NCBI RefSeq assembly: GCF_000425625.1
Contig: NZ_KE384407.1
Span: 107,396-171,395 of the forward strand
Length of the DNA stretch: 64,000 nt
Direction of reading: 5' to 3'
Origin: Stutzerimonas azotifigens DSM 17556
GTDB lineage: Bacteria; Pseudomonadota; Gammaproteobacteria; Pseudomonadales; Pseudomonadaceae
Of this stretch, positions 56,049 through 64,000 are shown in pieces (positions within the stretch are counted from its first letter, which is position 1; each line of letters begins with the position of its first letter). The notes beneath the pieces were generated by a model. It did not search any database. It was not told where the DNA came from and was given only the letters and a program-made list of their open reading frames with translations. Both the position numbers and the translations under genes were made by a program.

Positions 56049-57312
56049 GCGCAGCCCGCTGGAAATCGACAAGGCCTCGCTGGCGCTGTGGTTGGCCGCC
56101 TCGCTGCTGCTGGTGGAGACCTTTTCCGGCGCGCTGCGTTTCTATCTGGACCTGGCCGGCGTGCCCTGGCTGCTGTACCTGCCGAAGGTGGCCTGCCTGG
56201 CGATGGTCGCACTGGAACTGCTGAGGTTCCGCGGCACGCCGCTGTTCTGGCTGCTGCTGCTCGGCCTGCTGACCTCGAGCCAGCTGGCGCTGCTGCACGG
56301 CGCGACGGCGCGGAACCTGGGGTTCAGCCTGTTCATCCATGCGCCGCTGCTGTTCGGCCTGTTCTGCGGCCGGCACCTGCAGACGAAGGCCGGCGAACTC
56401 GGCAGCCTGGTCGCCCTGTGCCTGCTCGCCTCGCTGCTCGGCGCCCTGCTCGACCTGCTCACGACCGTGCCCTGGAAGGGCTACAGCTACCTGCTCGGCA
56501 CGGTGGAGCTCAGCGGCAACAAGTCCTGGGGCTTCGGCGACACCGACCGCATCGCCGGCTTCGCGCGGATGTCCACCACCCTGGCGGTGATGATCGCGGT
56601 GTACGGCCTCTATCTCGCGCCCTTCACGCGAACATGGCTGCTGCGCCTGGCGCTGCACGCGGCGGCGCTGGGCGGGATCCTGCTGTCGACCAACAAGTCG
56701 GCGCTGGCGGCCTACGCGCTGACCCTGGCGGCCCTGGGCTTCGCCCGCTACCGGCCGGTCTGTGCCGGCGCCGCCGGGATCGCCGTGCTGGCCGGGATCG
56801 CCCTGCCGGTCGCCAGCCTCCTGCTGAGCTTCGATGCCAACCAGGCCAGCGGCCGCAGCGAGCACCTGCTGGCGTCCTTCTTCGATCGCCTGGTCAACAG
56901 CTGGCCGGGCTTCGCCGGCAGCGTGCTCGACCACGGCTGGCTGGTCTGGGGTGCCGGCTTCGGCGCGGTCGGCAGCAGCGGCGCGGCCTTCCCGCTGGAC
57001 GGCCTCGACCTGCTGGCGATCGCCGACAACAGCGCGCTCTACCTGTGGGGCCTGTTCGGCCTGGCCGGCGTGCTGCTGTACCTGATGCTGATTCCGCTGC
57101 TGCTGCGCCTGCAACGGCCGGCCACGCGCCAGCGGCTGGCCCTGTTCGGCGTGGTGCTGTGCCTGAGCCTTGTGGCCTGGACCACGGACGTGCCGGAAGT
57201 GCCGGTCGCCGCCCTGTTCCTCGGCATCGCCATCGGCCAGGCCATGGCGGTCGGTGCCCAGCCGCGCCGGCAGCCGGCCTCGACGCTGCCCGACATGCTT
57301 GCGCTCAGATGA
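56026..57312 (+). CDS. Wzy-like polysaccharide polymerase (O-antigen ligase family)
   Basis: A 428-aa membrane protein with about 11 hydrophobic segments and a large periplasmic loop near residues 265-330 with GWLVWGAGFGAVG. This layout fits Wzy polymerases and WaaL ligases, which are hard to tell apart; the presence of Wzx- and Wzc-like genes makes a polymerase more likely. It overlaps the glycosyltransferase gene by 23 bp. Confidence 0.82.
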   Translation: MPPSPCARRSPLEIDKASLALWLAASLLLVETFSGALRFYLDLAGVPWLLYLPKVACLAMVALELLRFRGTPLFWLLLLGLLTSSQLALLHGATARNLGFSLFIHAPLLFGLFCGRHLQTKAGELGSLVALCLLASLLGALLDLLTTVPWKGYSYLLGTVELSGNKSWGFGDTDRIAGFARMSTTLAVMIAVYGLYLAPFTRTWLLRLALHAAALGGILLSTNKSALAAYALTLAALGFARYRPVCAGAAGIAVLAGIALPVASLLLSFDANQASGRSEHLLASFFDRLVNSWPGFAGSVLDHGWLVWGAGFGAVGSSGAAFPLDGLDLLAIADNSALYLWGLFGLAGVLLYLMLIPLLLRLQRPATRQRLALFGVVLCLSLVAWTTDVPEVPVAALFLGIAIGQAMAVGAQPRRQPASTLPDMLALR

Positions 57313-57334
57313 GGTGACCCCATGGACGATTCAC

Positions 57335-58639
57335 ATGCCGCTGCGCCCCGACGCCCTGTTCAAGACCCTGCTGGCAGGCCTGCTGTGCCTGGTCCTGCCC
57401 AGCATGGCTCGGCCTGAGGCGCCGTCGTTCACCGTCGGCGTGTGCTCGCACCGGATGCACCAGAGCCCCGACGACGGCCGCGAGAACCGCCTGCTGGCGG
57501 CCGCCGGAGTGACCTCGGTGCGCACGGACGCGCACTGGGCGCACGTCGAGCGCCGGCGCGGCCAGCTGGCCATCGAGCCCGGCTGGACCGACTACCTGGA
57601 CGACGGCGCGCGGCGCGGCCTGGAGACGCTGCTGATCCTCGGCTACGGCAACAACCATCACGGACAGGGCGACAAGCCCCGCACGGAGCACGTGCGCGAG
57701 GCCTACGAGCGCTACGTCGACTATGTCGCCGGGACCCTGCGTGGGCGCGTCGGCCACTACGAGATCTGGAACGAATGGGACGCCGAGGACCCGCACGATC
57801 CGGCCCTGGCCGAGGACTACGCCCGGCTGGTGCGCGCGGCGGCGCGGCGCATCCGCACCGAGGACCCGGACGCCCTGGTCCTCGCCGGCGCGGTCACCAG
57901 CGCCGGAATCGAGGCAGGCTTCGCCCACCGGCTGATCGACCTGGGCGTGCTGCAGGCGGTCGACGGGCTGTCGCTGCATCCCTACGTGCACTGCCGCGGC
58001 GCCGGCCGCGACACGCCGGAGGCCTGGATCGACTGGCTGCGCTCCGTCGCCCGCAGCCTGAACCAGCGCGCCGGCCGGATGGTGCCGCTGTACCTGACGG
58101 AGATGGCCTGGCCGTCGCACCAGGGGGCCTGCGGCATCGACGAAAGGCAGCAGGCGGCCTTCCTCGCGCGGGCCTTGCTGCTGGCGAGGACGCTGCCGAG
58201 CATCCGCGGCCTGTGGTGGTACGACGCGCGCAACGACGGCAGCGACCGCCACGAGCGCGAGCACAACTTCGGGCTGCTCGACCACGACCTGGCGCCCAAG
58301 CCGGCCTACGCCGCGCTGGCGGCCGTCGCGCCGGTGGTCGCGCACCACGACTACCGTGGGCGCATCGACGCCGGCGACGACCGCGTCCACCTGCTGCATT
58401 TCGCCAACGGCAGCGAGCTGCTGGCCGCCTGGACCGCCGGCCCGCCGCGAAGCGTCGTCATTCGCGCACCGGGGCCGATCGAGGGCCGGGTGCAGTGGCT
58501 GGACACCGCCAGCCCCGAACGGGGGCTGATCAGCGGCGAACAGACCTGGCAATGCCTGTCCGGGGAGTGTCGGGCGACGCTCGAGCTCAGCGGCTTCCCC
58601 AAGCTGGTGACGATCGCCGCCGAACCCGTGGAACGGTGA
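57335..58639 (+). CDS. Secreted glycoside hydrolase (PslG-like, GH39-type)
   Basis: A 434-aa protein with a signal peptide (about residues 1-27) and a TIM-barrel glycosidase core. EIWNEWD has the acid/base Glu147, and LYLTEMAWPS has the nucleophile Glu256. The C-terminal beta domain has a Cys pair. PslG in P. aeruginosa is such an enzyme and trims or releases exopolysaccharide. The best ATG is 57335; an in-frame GTG at 57314 is possible, and the ribosome binding site is not strong. Confidence 0.87.
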   Translation: MPLRPDALFKTLLAGLLCLVLPSMARPEAPSFTVGVCSHRMHQSPDDGRENRLLAAAGVTSVRTDAHWAHVERRRGQLAIEPGWTDYLDDGARRGLETLLILGYGNNHHGQGDKPRTEHVREAYERYVDYVAGTLRGRVGHYEIWNEWDAEDPHDPALAEDYARLVRAAARRIRTEDPDALVLAGAVTSAGIEAGFAHRLIDLGVLQAVDGLSLHPYVHCRGAGRDTPEAWIDWLRSVARSLNQRAGRMVPLYLTEMAWPSHQGACGIDERQQAAFLARALLLARTLPSIRGLWWYDARNDGSDRHEREHNFGLLDHDLAPKPAYAALAAVAPVVAHHDYRGRIDAGDDRVHLLHFANGSELLAAWTAGPPRSVVIRAPGPIEGRVQWLDTASPERGLISGEQTWQCLSGECRATLELSGFPKLVTIAAEPVER

Positions 58640-58667
58640 AAGACGGTGCAGTGACGAGGAGTTCTTC

Positions 58668-59777
58668 ATGATCGTGGTCAACGCGCGCTTCCTGACCCAG
58701 CAGACCCGCGGCGTGCAGCGCTTCGCCGAACAGATCAGCCTGCAGCTGGCGGCGCAGCGCACCGACCTGGTGTTCGTCGCCCCGCACGACGTGCTCTCGG
58801 AGAGTAGCGCCCAGCGACTGGACGTGCGCCGCATCGGCCGCCACACCGGGCACCTGTGGGAGCAGCTCGACCTGCCGCTGTGGCTGGCCCGGCATGGCAA
58901 CCCGTTGCTGGTCTCGCTGTGCAACACCGGCCCGCTGGCCTACCGCAACCAGATCGCCGCGCACCACGACATCACCTACGTGCGCCACCCGGAAAGCTAC
59001 ACGCGGCGGTTCCGCTGGGCCTATCGCCTGCTGCTGCCGCTGCTGCTCGGCCAGGCCAGGGCGCTGATCACCGTCAGCGAGTTCTCGCGCCGGGAGATCG
59101 CCGGGTTCTATGGCTACCCGCCCGGGCGAATGCTGGTGGTGGCCAATGCGGTGGGCGAGCCGTTCCGGCCCAGCCCGCCCGGCGGCGACCGGCCCGCCTG
59201 CCGCCCCTACCTGCTGGCGGTCAGCTCGCCCAGCGCGCACAAGAACTTCGCCCGCCTGATCGAGGCGTTCCGCGGCCTGCAGGGGCACGACGAGGTGGAG
59301 CTGCGCATCGTCGGCGATTCGCACCCGAGCTTCGCCGATCCGGCCCGGCCGCTGGAGAGCGACACGCGCATCCGCCTGCTCGGCCGGCTGAGCGACGAAC
59401 AGCTGATCGAGCAGTACCGCGGCGCGACGGCCTTCGTGTTCCCATCGCTGTACGAGGGCTTCGGCATTCCGCCGCTGGAGGCCCAGGCCTGCGGCTGCCC
59501 GGTCATCGCCAGCCGGGCGGCGGCGATCCCGGAGGTGCTGGGCGACAGCGCCGGCTACTTCGACCCGGCCAGCGTCGCGGACATCCGCCGCGCGATGCAC
59601 CGGGTGCTGGCGGACGCGGCCTGGCGCGAGACGCTGGTGCTGCGCGGCCAGGCCAACCTGACGCGCTATTCCTGGCAGGCCTCGGCGGCCCGCGTCTCGC
59701 GCCTGATCGACCGGTTCTGCCGCCGGCCCGGCTACGTCGGGCCCACCGAATTCTCCCTGGAACGCCAGGAACCCTGA
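58668..59777 (+). CDS. Family 4 glycosyltransferase, operon gene 10
   Basis: A 369-aa GT-B enzyme. NARFLTQQTRGVQRFAEQI at the start, AVSSPSAHKNFARLIEAF near residue 185 and PSLYEGFGIPPLEAQACG near 260 are classical GT4 motifs for a mannosyl- or similar transferase. The gene lies 28 bp after the hydrolase gene. The sugar it adds is not known. Confidence 0.9.
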   Translation: MIVVNARFLTQQTRGVQRFAEQISLQLAAQRTDLVFVAPHDVLSESSAQRLDVRRIGRHTGHLWEQLDLPLWLARHGNPLLVSLCNTGPLAYRNQIAAHHDITYVRHPESYTRRFRWAYRLLLPLLLGQARALITVSEFSRREIAGFYGYPPGRMLVVANAVGEPFRPSPPGGDRPACRPYLLAVSSPSAHKNFARLIEAFRGLQGHDEVELRIVGDSHPSFADPARPLESDTRIRLLGRLSDEQLIEQYRGATAFVFPSLYEGFGIPPLEAQACGCPVIASRAAAIPEVLGDSAGYFDPASVADIRRAMHRVLADAAWRETLVLRGQANLTRYSWQASAARVSRLIDRFCRRPGYVGPTEFSLERQEP

Positions 59778-59842
59778 CGCGGCCGTTCCCGCCGCACGAC
59801 CGTTGCTGCCCGTCCGCCCCTTGCCCGTCTCAAGGAACGCCT

Positions 59843-61048
59843 ATGAAAATCGCCATCATCCACGACTGGTTGGTCACCTATGCCGGCGCGGAACGCGTCC
59901 TGGCCGGGCTCTGCGCCGCCTGGCCGGAGGCCGACCTGTTCGCCGTCATCGATTTCCTCTCCGACGAGGACCGCGCCTGCCTGGGCGGCAAACGGGCGAC
60001 CACGACCTTCATCCAGCGCCTGCCCAAGGCCCGGACGCGCTACCAGAAATACCTGCCGCTGATGCCGCTGGCGATCGAGCAGCTGGACATGTCCGGCTAC
60101 GACCTGGTCATTTCCAGCAGCCATGCGGTGGCCAAGGGCGTGCTCACCGGGCCCAACCAGCTGCACATCAGCTATGTGCATTCGCCGATCCGCTACGCCT
60201 GGGACCTGCAGCACCAGTACCTGCACGAGTCCTACCTGAACAGGGGCGTGAAGGCCAAGCTGGCGCGCATGCTGCTGCACTACATGCGCATGTGGGATCA
60301 GCGCACCGCCAGCGGCGTCGACGAGTTCATCGCCAATTCGCACTACATCAGCCGGCGCATCAACAAGAGCTACCGGCGCCAGTCCACGGTCATCTATCCG
60401 CCGGTCGATACCCGCGCCTTCGGTCTTTGCGCGGAGAAGGAGGCGTTCTATCTCACCGCCTCGCGCATGGTGCCGTACAAGAAGATGCCGATGATCGTGG
60501 AGGCCTTCAGCGCCATGCCCGACAGGCGCCTGGTCGTCATCGGCACCGGCCCGGACATGGAGAGGGCGCGGGAACTCGCCGGCCCCAACGTGACCCTGCT
60601 CGGCCACCAGTCCTTCGACGTGCTGCGCCGCCACATGCAGCGGGCGCGCGCCTTCGTGTTCGCCGCCGAGGAGGACTTCGGCATCGCCCCGGTGGAAGCC
60701 CAGGCCTGCGGCACGCCGGTGATCGCCTTCGGCCGAGGCGGCGTGTTGGAAACGGTACGCGGGCTGGAGCACCCGCAGCCGACCGGGGTGTTCTATCCGC
60801 AGCAGACGCCCGCGTCGCTGATCGCCGCGGTCCGGCAGTTCGAGCGCGAAGGCGAGCGGATCAGTTCACAGGCCTGCCGGGACAATGCCGAGCGCTTCGG
60901 CGTCGAGCGCTTCCAGCAGGAAATCCGCGCCTTCGTCGAGTCCCGGGTACGCGAGGTGGCCCTGCATCAGGGGCAGATCGCCCATGCCGCGCCGAATCCG
61001 TTGCTGGTCGCGCCGGTGTACGCCGCCGTGCCGGCCAAGCAGGCCTGA
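59843..61048 (+). CDS. Family 4 glycosyltransferase (WbaZ-like)
   Basis: A 401-aa GT-B enzyme. IIHDWLVTYAGAERVL at the N-terminus and YVHSPIRYAWDLQ near residue 112 are the typical WbaZ-subfamily motifs, and EEDFGIAPVEAQACGTP carries the E-x7-E motif. Members often transfer mannose in O-antigen and EPS loci. The ATG at 59843 has AAGGAA upstream. Confidence 0.91.
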   Translation: MKIAIIHDWLVTYAGAERVLAGLCAAWPEADLFAVIDFLSDEDRACLGGKRATTTFIQRLPKARTRYQKYLPLMPLAIEQLDMSGYDLVISSSHAVAKGVLTGPNQLHISYVHSPIRYAWDLQHQYLHESYLNRGVKAKLARMLLHYMRMWDQRTASGVDEFIANSHYISRRINKSYRRQSTVIYPPVDTRAFGLCAEKEAFYLTASRMVPYKKMPMIVEAFSAMPDRRLVVIGTGPDMERARELAGPNVTLLGHQSFDVLRRHMQRARAFVFAAEEDFGIAPVEAQACGTPVIAFGRGGVLETVRGLEHPQPTGVFYPQQTPASLIAAVRQFEREGERISSQACRDNAERFGVERFQQEIRAFVESRVREVALHQGQIAHAAPNPLLVAPVYAAVPAKQA

Positions 61049-61107
61049 AGCACCGCGCTGTCGGTGGCGGCGCCGCAGCACCCAGCATCCCGCCAGAGGA
61101 ACGCACC

Positions 61108-61293
61108 ATGCCGAAAGCGCTCACCGAAGGTTCGCGCATCCTTGCCGACGGCTATGCCTACGTCGAGGTGGGCGGCCCCCGATCCAGACCCGCCAGGCCG
61201 CTCCGGCTGATCCAGGGCGGTCGCGCCACGCCGCTCGAAACCGACGAGCGGCACGACATCCGGGAAGCCCCGAGCAAGCGCGAGGACACATGA
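61108..61293 (+). CDS. 61-aa protein of the polysaccharide operon, unknown function
   Basis: A 61-aa basic protein (MPKALTEGSRILADGYAYVEV...) with no signal, membrane segment or recognised domain. AGAGGAA stands 8 bp before the ATG, and its stop overlaps the next start as ATGA, both signs of real translation. It might regulate or scaffold a neighbouring glycosyltransferase; this is a guess from position only. Confidence 0.6.
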   Translation: MPKALTEGSRILADGYAYVEVGGPRSRPARPLRLIQGGRATPLETDERHDIREAPSKREDT

Positions 61294-62294
61294 AGCAGAA
61301 GCACGCCACCACGCTGGTGACCGTCACCTATGGCGACCGGCTGGCCTACCTGCGCCAGCTCGTCGAGCGTTCGCTGGCCTCGCCGCAGGTCGAACGCATC
61401 GTCATCGTCAGCAACGCCTCGAGCGCGCCGCTGGAGCAACTGCTCGCCCGCTGGCCCGAACAGATCATGCTCGTCGAACTCGGGCGCAACACCGGTTCGG
61501 CGGTCGGCTACGGCCACGGCCTCCGCGCGGCGCTCGAGGCCGGCGCCGAGTACGTCTGGATGATGGACGACGACAACGCGCCGGTCGCCGATGCCCTCGA
61601 CGTCCTGCACCGCACGCTCGAGCGCCTGGCGGCGACGCATGGCCGCGATGGCGTGGCGGTGCTCGGCTTCCGTCCCACCCAGCAGGCCGACATCGCCGCC
61701 GGCGTGCCCTCGCGCTACGCGATCCAGCCGCCTTCGAGCTATTTCGGCTTCCACCTCGCCCAGCTGCCCTACAAGCTCTGGCGCCGCTTGCCCTGGGGCC
61801 GGCCGGCCGGCACACCGCCGGCGCTGGTCAGCCTGCCGTTCGCGCCCTACGGCGGCATGCTCGCCCATCGCAGCCTCTACCAGCGCATCGGCGTGCCGCT
61901 GCCCGACCTGGTGCTCTACGTCGACGACACCGAATACACCCGGCGCATCACCGCCGGCGGCGGGCATCTCTACCTGGTCACCGAGGCGCGGCTGGAGGAA
62001 CTGGAGACCTCGTGGAACGTCCGCGCGCGCCGGCCAAACGTCTACGACACCTTCCTGCTCGGCGGGTCCGACTTGCGCGCCTACTACAGCGCGCGCAACC
62101 AGGCCTGGTTCGACCGGCACCGCTGGGCCGCCTCGAAGCTGATGCACGGGCTCAACCGGGCGGCGTTTCTCTGGCTGCTCCGACGCTTCGCCCGTCGCCG
62201 CGGGGCGGGCACGCGCCTGGCCCTTCTCGAACGCGCCATCCGCGAAGGCGAGACCGGGCGGCTCGGCGCCGACGACGGCTTTCCCCTGGCCTGA
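61290..62294 (+). CDS. Family 2 glycosyltransferase (rhamnosyl/galactofuranosyl-type)
   Basis: A 334-aa GT-A enzyme. VTVTYGDRLAYLRQLV at the start, VSNASSAPL, GRNTGSAVGYGHG near residue 70 and WMMDDDNAP near 90 (DDDN metal site) resemble the GlfT/WbbL-like GT2 branch. It follows the 61-aa gene with an ATGA overlap. The sugar is unknown. Confidence 0.88.
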   Translation: MKQKHATTLVTVTYGDRLAYLRQLVERSLASPQVERIVIVSNASSAPLEQLLARWPEQIMLVELGRNTGSAVGYGHGLRAALEAGAEYVWMMDDDNAPVADALDVLHRTLERLAATHGRDGVAVLGFRPTQQADIAAGVPSRYAIQPPSSYFGFHLAQLPYKLWRRLPWGRPAGTPPALVSLPFAPYGGMLAHRSLYQRIGVPLPDLVLYVDDTEYTRRITAGGGHLYLVTEARLEELETSWNVRARRPNVYDTFLLGGSDLRAYYSARNQAWFDRHRWAASKLMHGLNRAAFLWLLRRFARRRGAGTRLALLERAIREGETGRLGADDGFPLA

Positions 62295-62307
62295 ACGGAG
62301 CAAGAGC

Positions 62308-63381
62308 ATGGCCGATCCGCGCGCCAACAACTTCGACTGCATGCGCTTCGTCGCCGCCGCCCTGGTGGTGCTCGGGCACAGCTACTGGCTGTCCGGGCGG
62401 GCGCACTCCGAGCCGCTCCGGGCCTTCACCGGGCACTCGGACATGGCCGACGTCGCGGTCAACGTCTTCTTCGTCATGAGCGGCTACCTGATCCATGCGT
62501 CCTGGCGGCACAGCGCCGGCCCGCTGGCGTTCATCGGCAAGCGGGCGCTGCGGATCTTTCCGGCGCTGGCCGTCTCGGTGCTGTTCACCGTCCTGGTGAT
62601 CGGCCCGCTGACCACCGAGCTGCCGCTGGCCGAATACCTGAGCGCGCCGCAGACCCGGGCCTACCTGGGGAACATCGCCCTGCTGACCCACTTCCAGCTG
62701 CCCGGCGTGTTCGTCCACAACCCCTTCCCCGACACCGTCAACGGCTCGCTCTGGACGCTGCCGTACGAAGCCTTCATGTACCTGTCGCTGCTCGCGCTGG
62801 GTATGACGGGGCTGCTGCGGCGGCTGAGCACGGTCGTGCCCCTGGTGCTGCTGGTGGTCTACTTCTGGCTGATCCCGACGCTGGAGCTCCAGAGCCTGAT
62901 CCTCGCCAAGGGCTGCCGGCTGGGCCTGTTCTTCTACGCCGGCGCCCTGCTCTACCAGTATCGCCGCCGCCTGCCCTGGAGCTGGAAGGTCGCCGTACCG
63001 CTGCTGGGCCTCGCGCTGGCCACCGCGGACACGCCCGGGTGGTTCCTGGTCCATGTGCTGACGCTGCCCTACCTGGTGATCTACCTCGCGCGGCTGAAGG
63101 TGCCGCGGCTGTCCGGCTTCGCCAGGTACGGCGATTTCTCCTACGGGCTGTACATCTTCAGCTTCCCGCTGCAACAGGCGCTGATGCACGGTCTCGGCCC
63201 GCAGCTGCCGCTGCCGGCCTTCATGTTCCTCGGCCTGGCCGGCAGCCTGGTGCTGGCGGTGCTGTCCTGGCACCTGGTCGAAGCGCCGGCGCTGGCGCTC
63301 AAGCGCTACCTGCCGCGGCCCTCGCGCCACGAGGCCGGACTGGGCGGCGGTCCCGTGCGGGCGCAGTCAGACTTTGGTTGA
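62308..63381 (+). CDS. Acyltransferase family 3 (OafA-like) membrane protein
   Basis: A 357-aa protein with about ten hydrophobic segments. FDCMRFVAAALVVLGHSYWL has the conserved His, and FFVMSGYLI the family motif. Such proteins O-acetylate sugars of exported polysaccharides using acetyl-CoA. It ends the polysaccharide operon, 13 bp after the glycosyltransferase gene. Confidence 0.92.
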   Translation: MADPRANNFDCMRFVAAALVVLGHSYWLSGRAHSEPLRAFTGHSDMADVAVNVFFVMSGYLIHASWRHSAGPLAFIGKRALRIFPALAVSVLFTVLVIGPLTTELPLAEYLSAPQTRAYLGNIALLTHFQLPGVFVHNPFPDTVNGSLWTLPYEAFMYLSLLALGMTGLLRRLSTVVPLVLLVVYFWLIPTLELQSLILAKGCRLGLFFYAGALLYQYRRRLPWSWKVAVPLLGLALATADTPGWFLVHVLTLPYLVIYLARLKVPRLSGFARYGDFSYGLYIFSFPLQQALMHGLGPQLPLPAFMFLGLAGSLVLAVLSWHLVEAPALALKRYLPRPSRHEAGLGGGPVRAQSDFG

Positions 63382-63458
63382 GGTGACGCTCGCCCCCTTT
63401 ACCGCCATGCTCTGATCGTCCAGCCTGCGGACCAGGTGAAAACAACAAGAGACACGCG

Positions 63459-63848
63459 ATGACGATCAAGGGTGTGGTGCTGCGCTACCTGCTGACCTAC
63501 GTGGGCTTGCTGCTGTTGCTCGGGCAGGCGCTGAGCATGCTCGGCATCGGTGCCAACGAAGGCATCTTCATCGGCCTGCTGGTGGGCTCCGGCCTGTGGC
63601 CGTGCCTGATGTTCGGCCGGCGCAACGGGCGCTATTTCGACCGCAGCGAAAAGACCCTGGTGGTCGCCTCCTTTCTGCTCATCGACCTGATCTTCCAGAT
63701 CATCTTCGGCAACCTGCTGCTGCCGGGCATGGCCCCGCTGCTGGAGGTGCTGCTGGCCTTCGCCGTGTTGGTGCTGCTGCACGCGGTGGTGATCACCCTG
63801 GTGGTGCAGTGGGCCGGCCGCCTGCTGGCGCGCAAGGGGCTGGCGTAG
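63459..63848 (+). CDS. Small integral membrane protein (ABZJ_00895-like)
   Basis: A 129-aa protein with four hydrophobic segments (about 8-28, 31-50, 65-87 and 94-121), similar in layout to the ABZJ_00895 family. Function is unknown. It lies 77 bp after the acyltransferase gene, with a weak ribosome binding site, and may or may not belong to the operon. Confidence 0.7.
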   Translation: MTIKGVVLRYLLTYVGLLLLLGQALSMLGIGANEGIFIGLLVGSGLWPCLMFGRRNGRYFDRSEKTLVVASFLLIDLIFQIIFGNLLLPGMAPLLEVLLAFAVLVLLHAVVITLVVQWAGRLLARKGLA

Positions 63849-63935
63849 GTTGGATGAGGCCGCCTGGGTTGAGCGGAGCGAAGCCCAGCGAATTTCCCTG
63901 GTGTCGGGGCGCGGCATGACGCAAAGCCTGCGCCT

Positions 63936-63963
63936 ACTTCTCCCGCAGGGCCGGATGAGGGCG
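63936..63963. repeat. Partial REP-type repeat
   Basis: CTTCTCCCGCAGGGCCGGATGAGGG is a shortened copy of the inverted unit at 46550-46655. The 152 bp after the last gene hold no other feature I can support. Confidence 0.65.
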
Positions 63964-64000
63964 CGAGAAACCGACGAGCGTGGTCCGAACCCTTGGCGTG

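Overview
The window is GC-rich, densely coded gammaproteobacterial chromosome. Gene order (asd-fimV-truA-trpF-accD-folC-SPOR protein-cvpA-purF-metZ, with leuB/leuD/leuC and an xcpP/xcpQ-type gspC/gspD pair beside it) is the order known from Pseudomonas aeruginosa. The interspersed hairpin repeats and the aa3-type oxidase cluster fit a Pseudomonas/Stutzerimonas (P. stutzeri-like) genome. This assignment is an inference from synteny and protein character; no database was searched.

Left end (1-6112): a zinc-starvation island. It holds folE2 (cut by the window edge), a Fur-family Zur-like regulator, a hisI paralogue, a three-gene metal ABC importer and an AMIN-domain cell-wall amidase. A 15-bp palindrome (TGTTATGTTATAACA) occurs identically in both divergent promoters, and a one-mismatch copy precedes a small secreted four-cysteine protein of unknown function. 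This is the pattern of a Zur regulon.

6279-13968: tRNA-Asp and tRNA-Val, then gspC and gspD of a type II secretion system. The secretin carries an unusual C-terminal SPOR domain closely resembling that of the DedD-like protein 4 kb away. metZ, purF, cvpA and dedD follow on the minus strand. 13991-28075: folC, accD, trpF, truA, fimV, asd, leuB, a SAM methyltransferase, leuD, leuC and a divergent LysR regulator, then the small heat-shock gene ibpA with a sigma32-like promoter and a ROSE-type RNA thermometer in its leader.

28205-36247: an SDR, dusC, small secreted proteins, the initiator tRNA-fMet, and a co-directional set SDR / SurE-like phosphatase / adenylate-forming ligase / MDR-family reductase that looks like an uncharacterised acid-activation pathway. 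36315-44663: REP-type repeats and a cytochrome c oxidase cluster (coxB with a fused cytochrome c, a fused coxA-coxC, a CtaG-like protein, a triheme cytochrome c) plus DUF421, DUF2243 and a second, frameshifted CtaG-like gene. rimO follows.

46085-47529 is a non-coding region with a perfect 124-bp direct repeat, inverted REP-type copies, and a leader with two hairpin-plus-ops elements. It precedes a 13-kb exopolysaccharide locus (47530-63381): DegT aminotransferase, Wzx-like flippase, glycosyltransferases, a Wzc-like tyrosine autokinase, WbqC-like protein, an RfaH-type specialised NusG, a Wzy-like polymerase, a PslG-like secreted glycoside hydrolase, a 61-aa unknown protein and an acyltransferase. 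The RfaH gene inside the operon and the two ops sites in its leader suggest a self-contained antitermination circuit. The window ends in another REP-type repeat.
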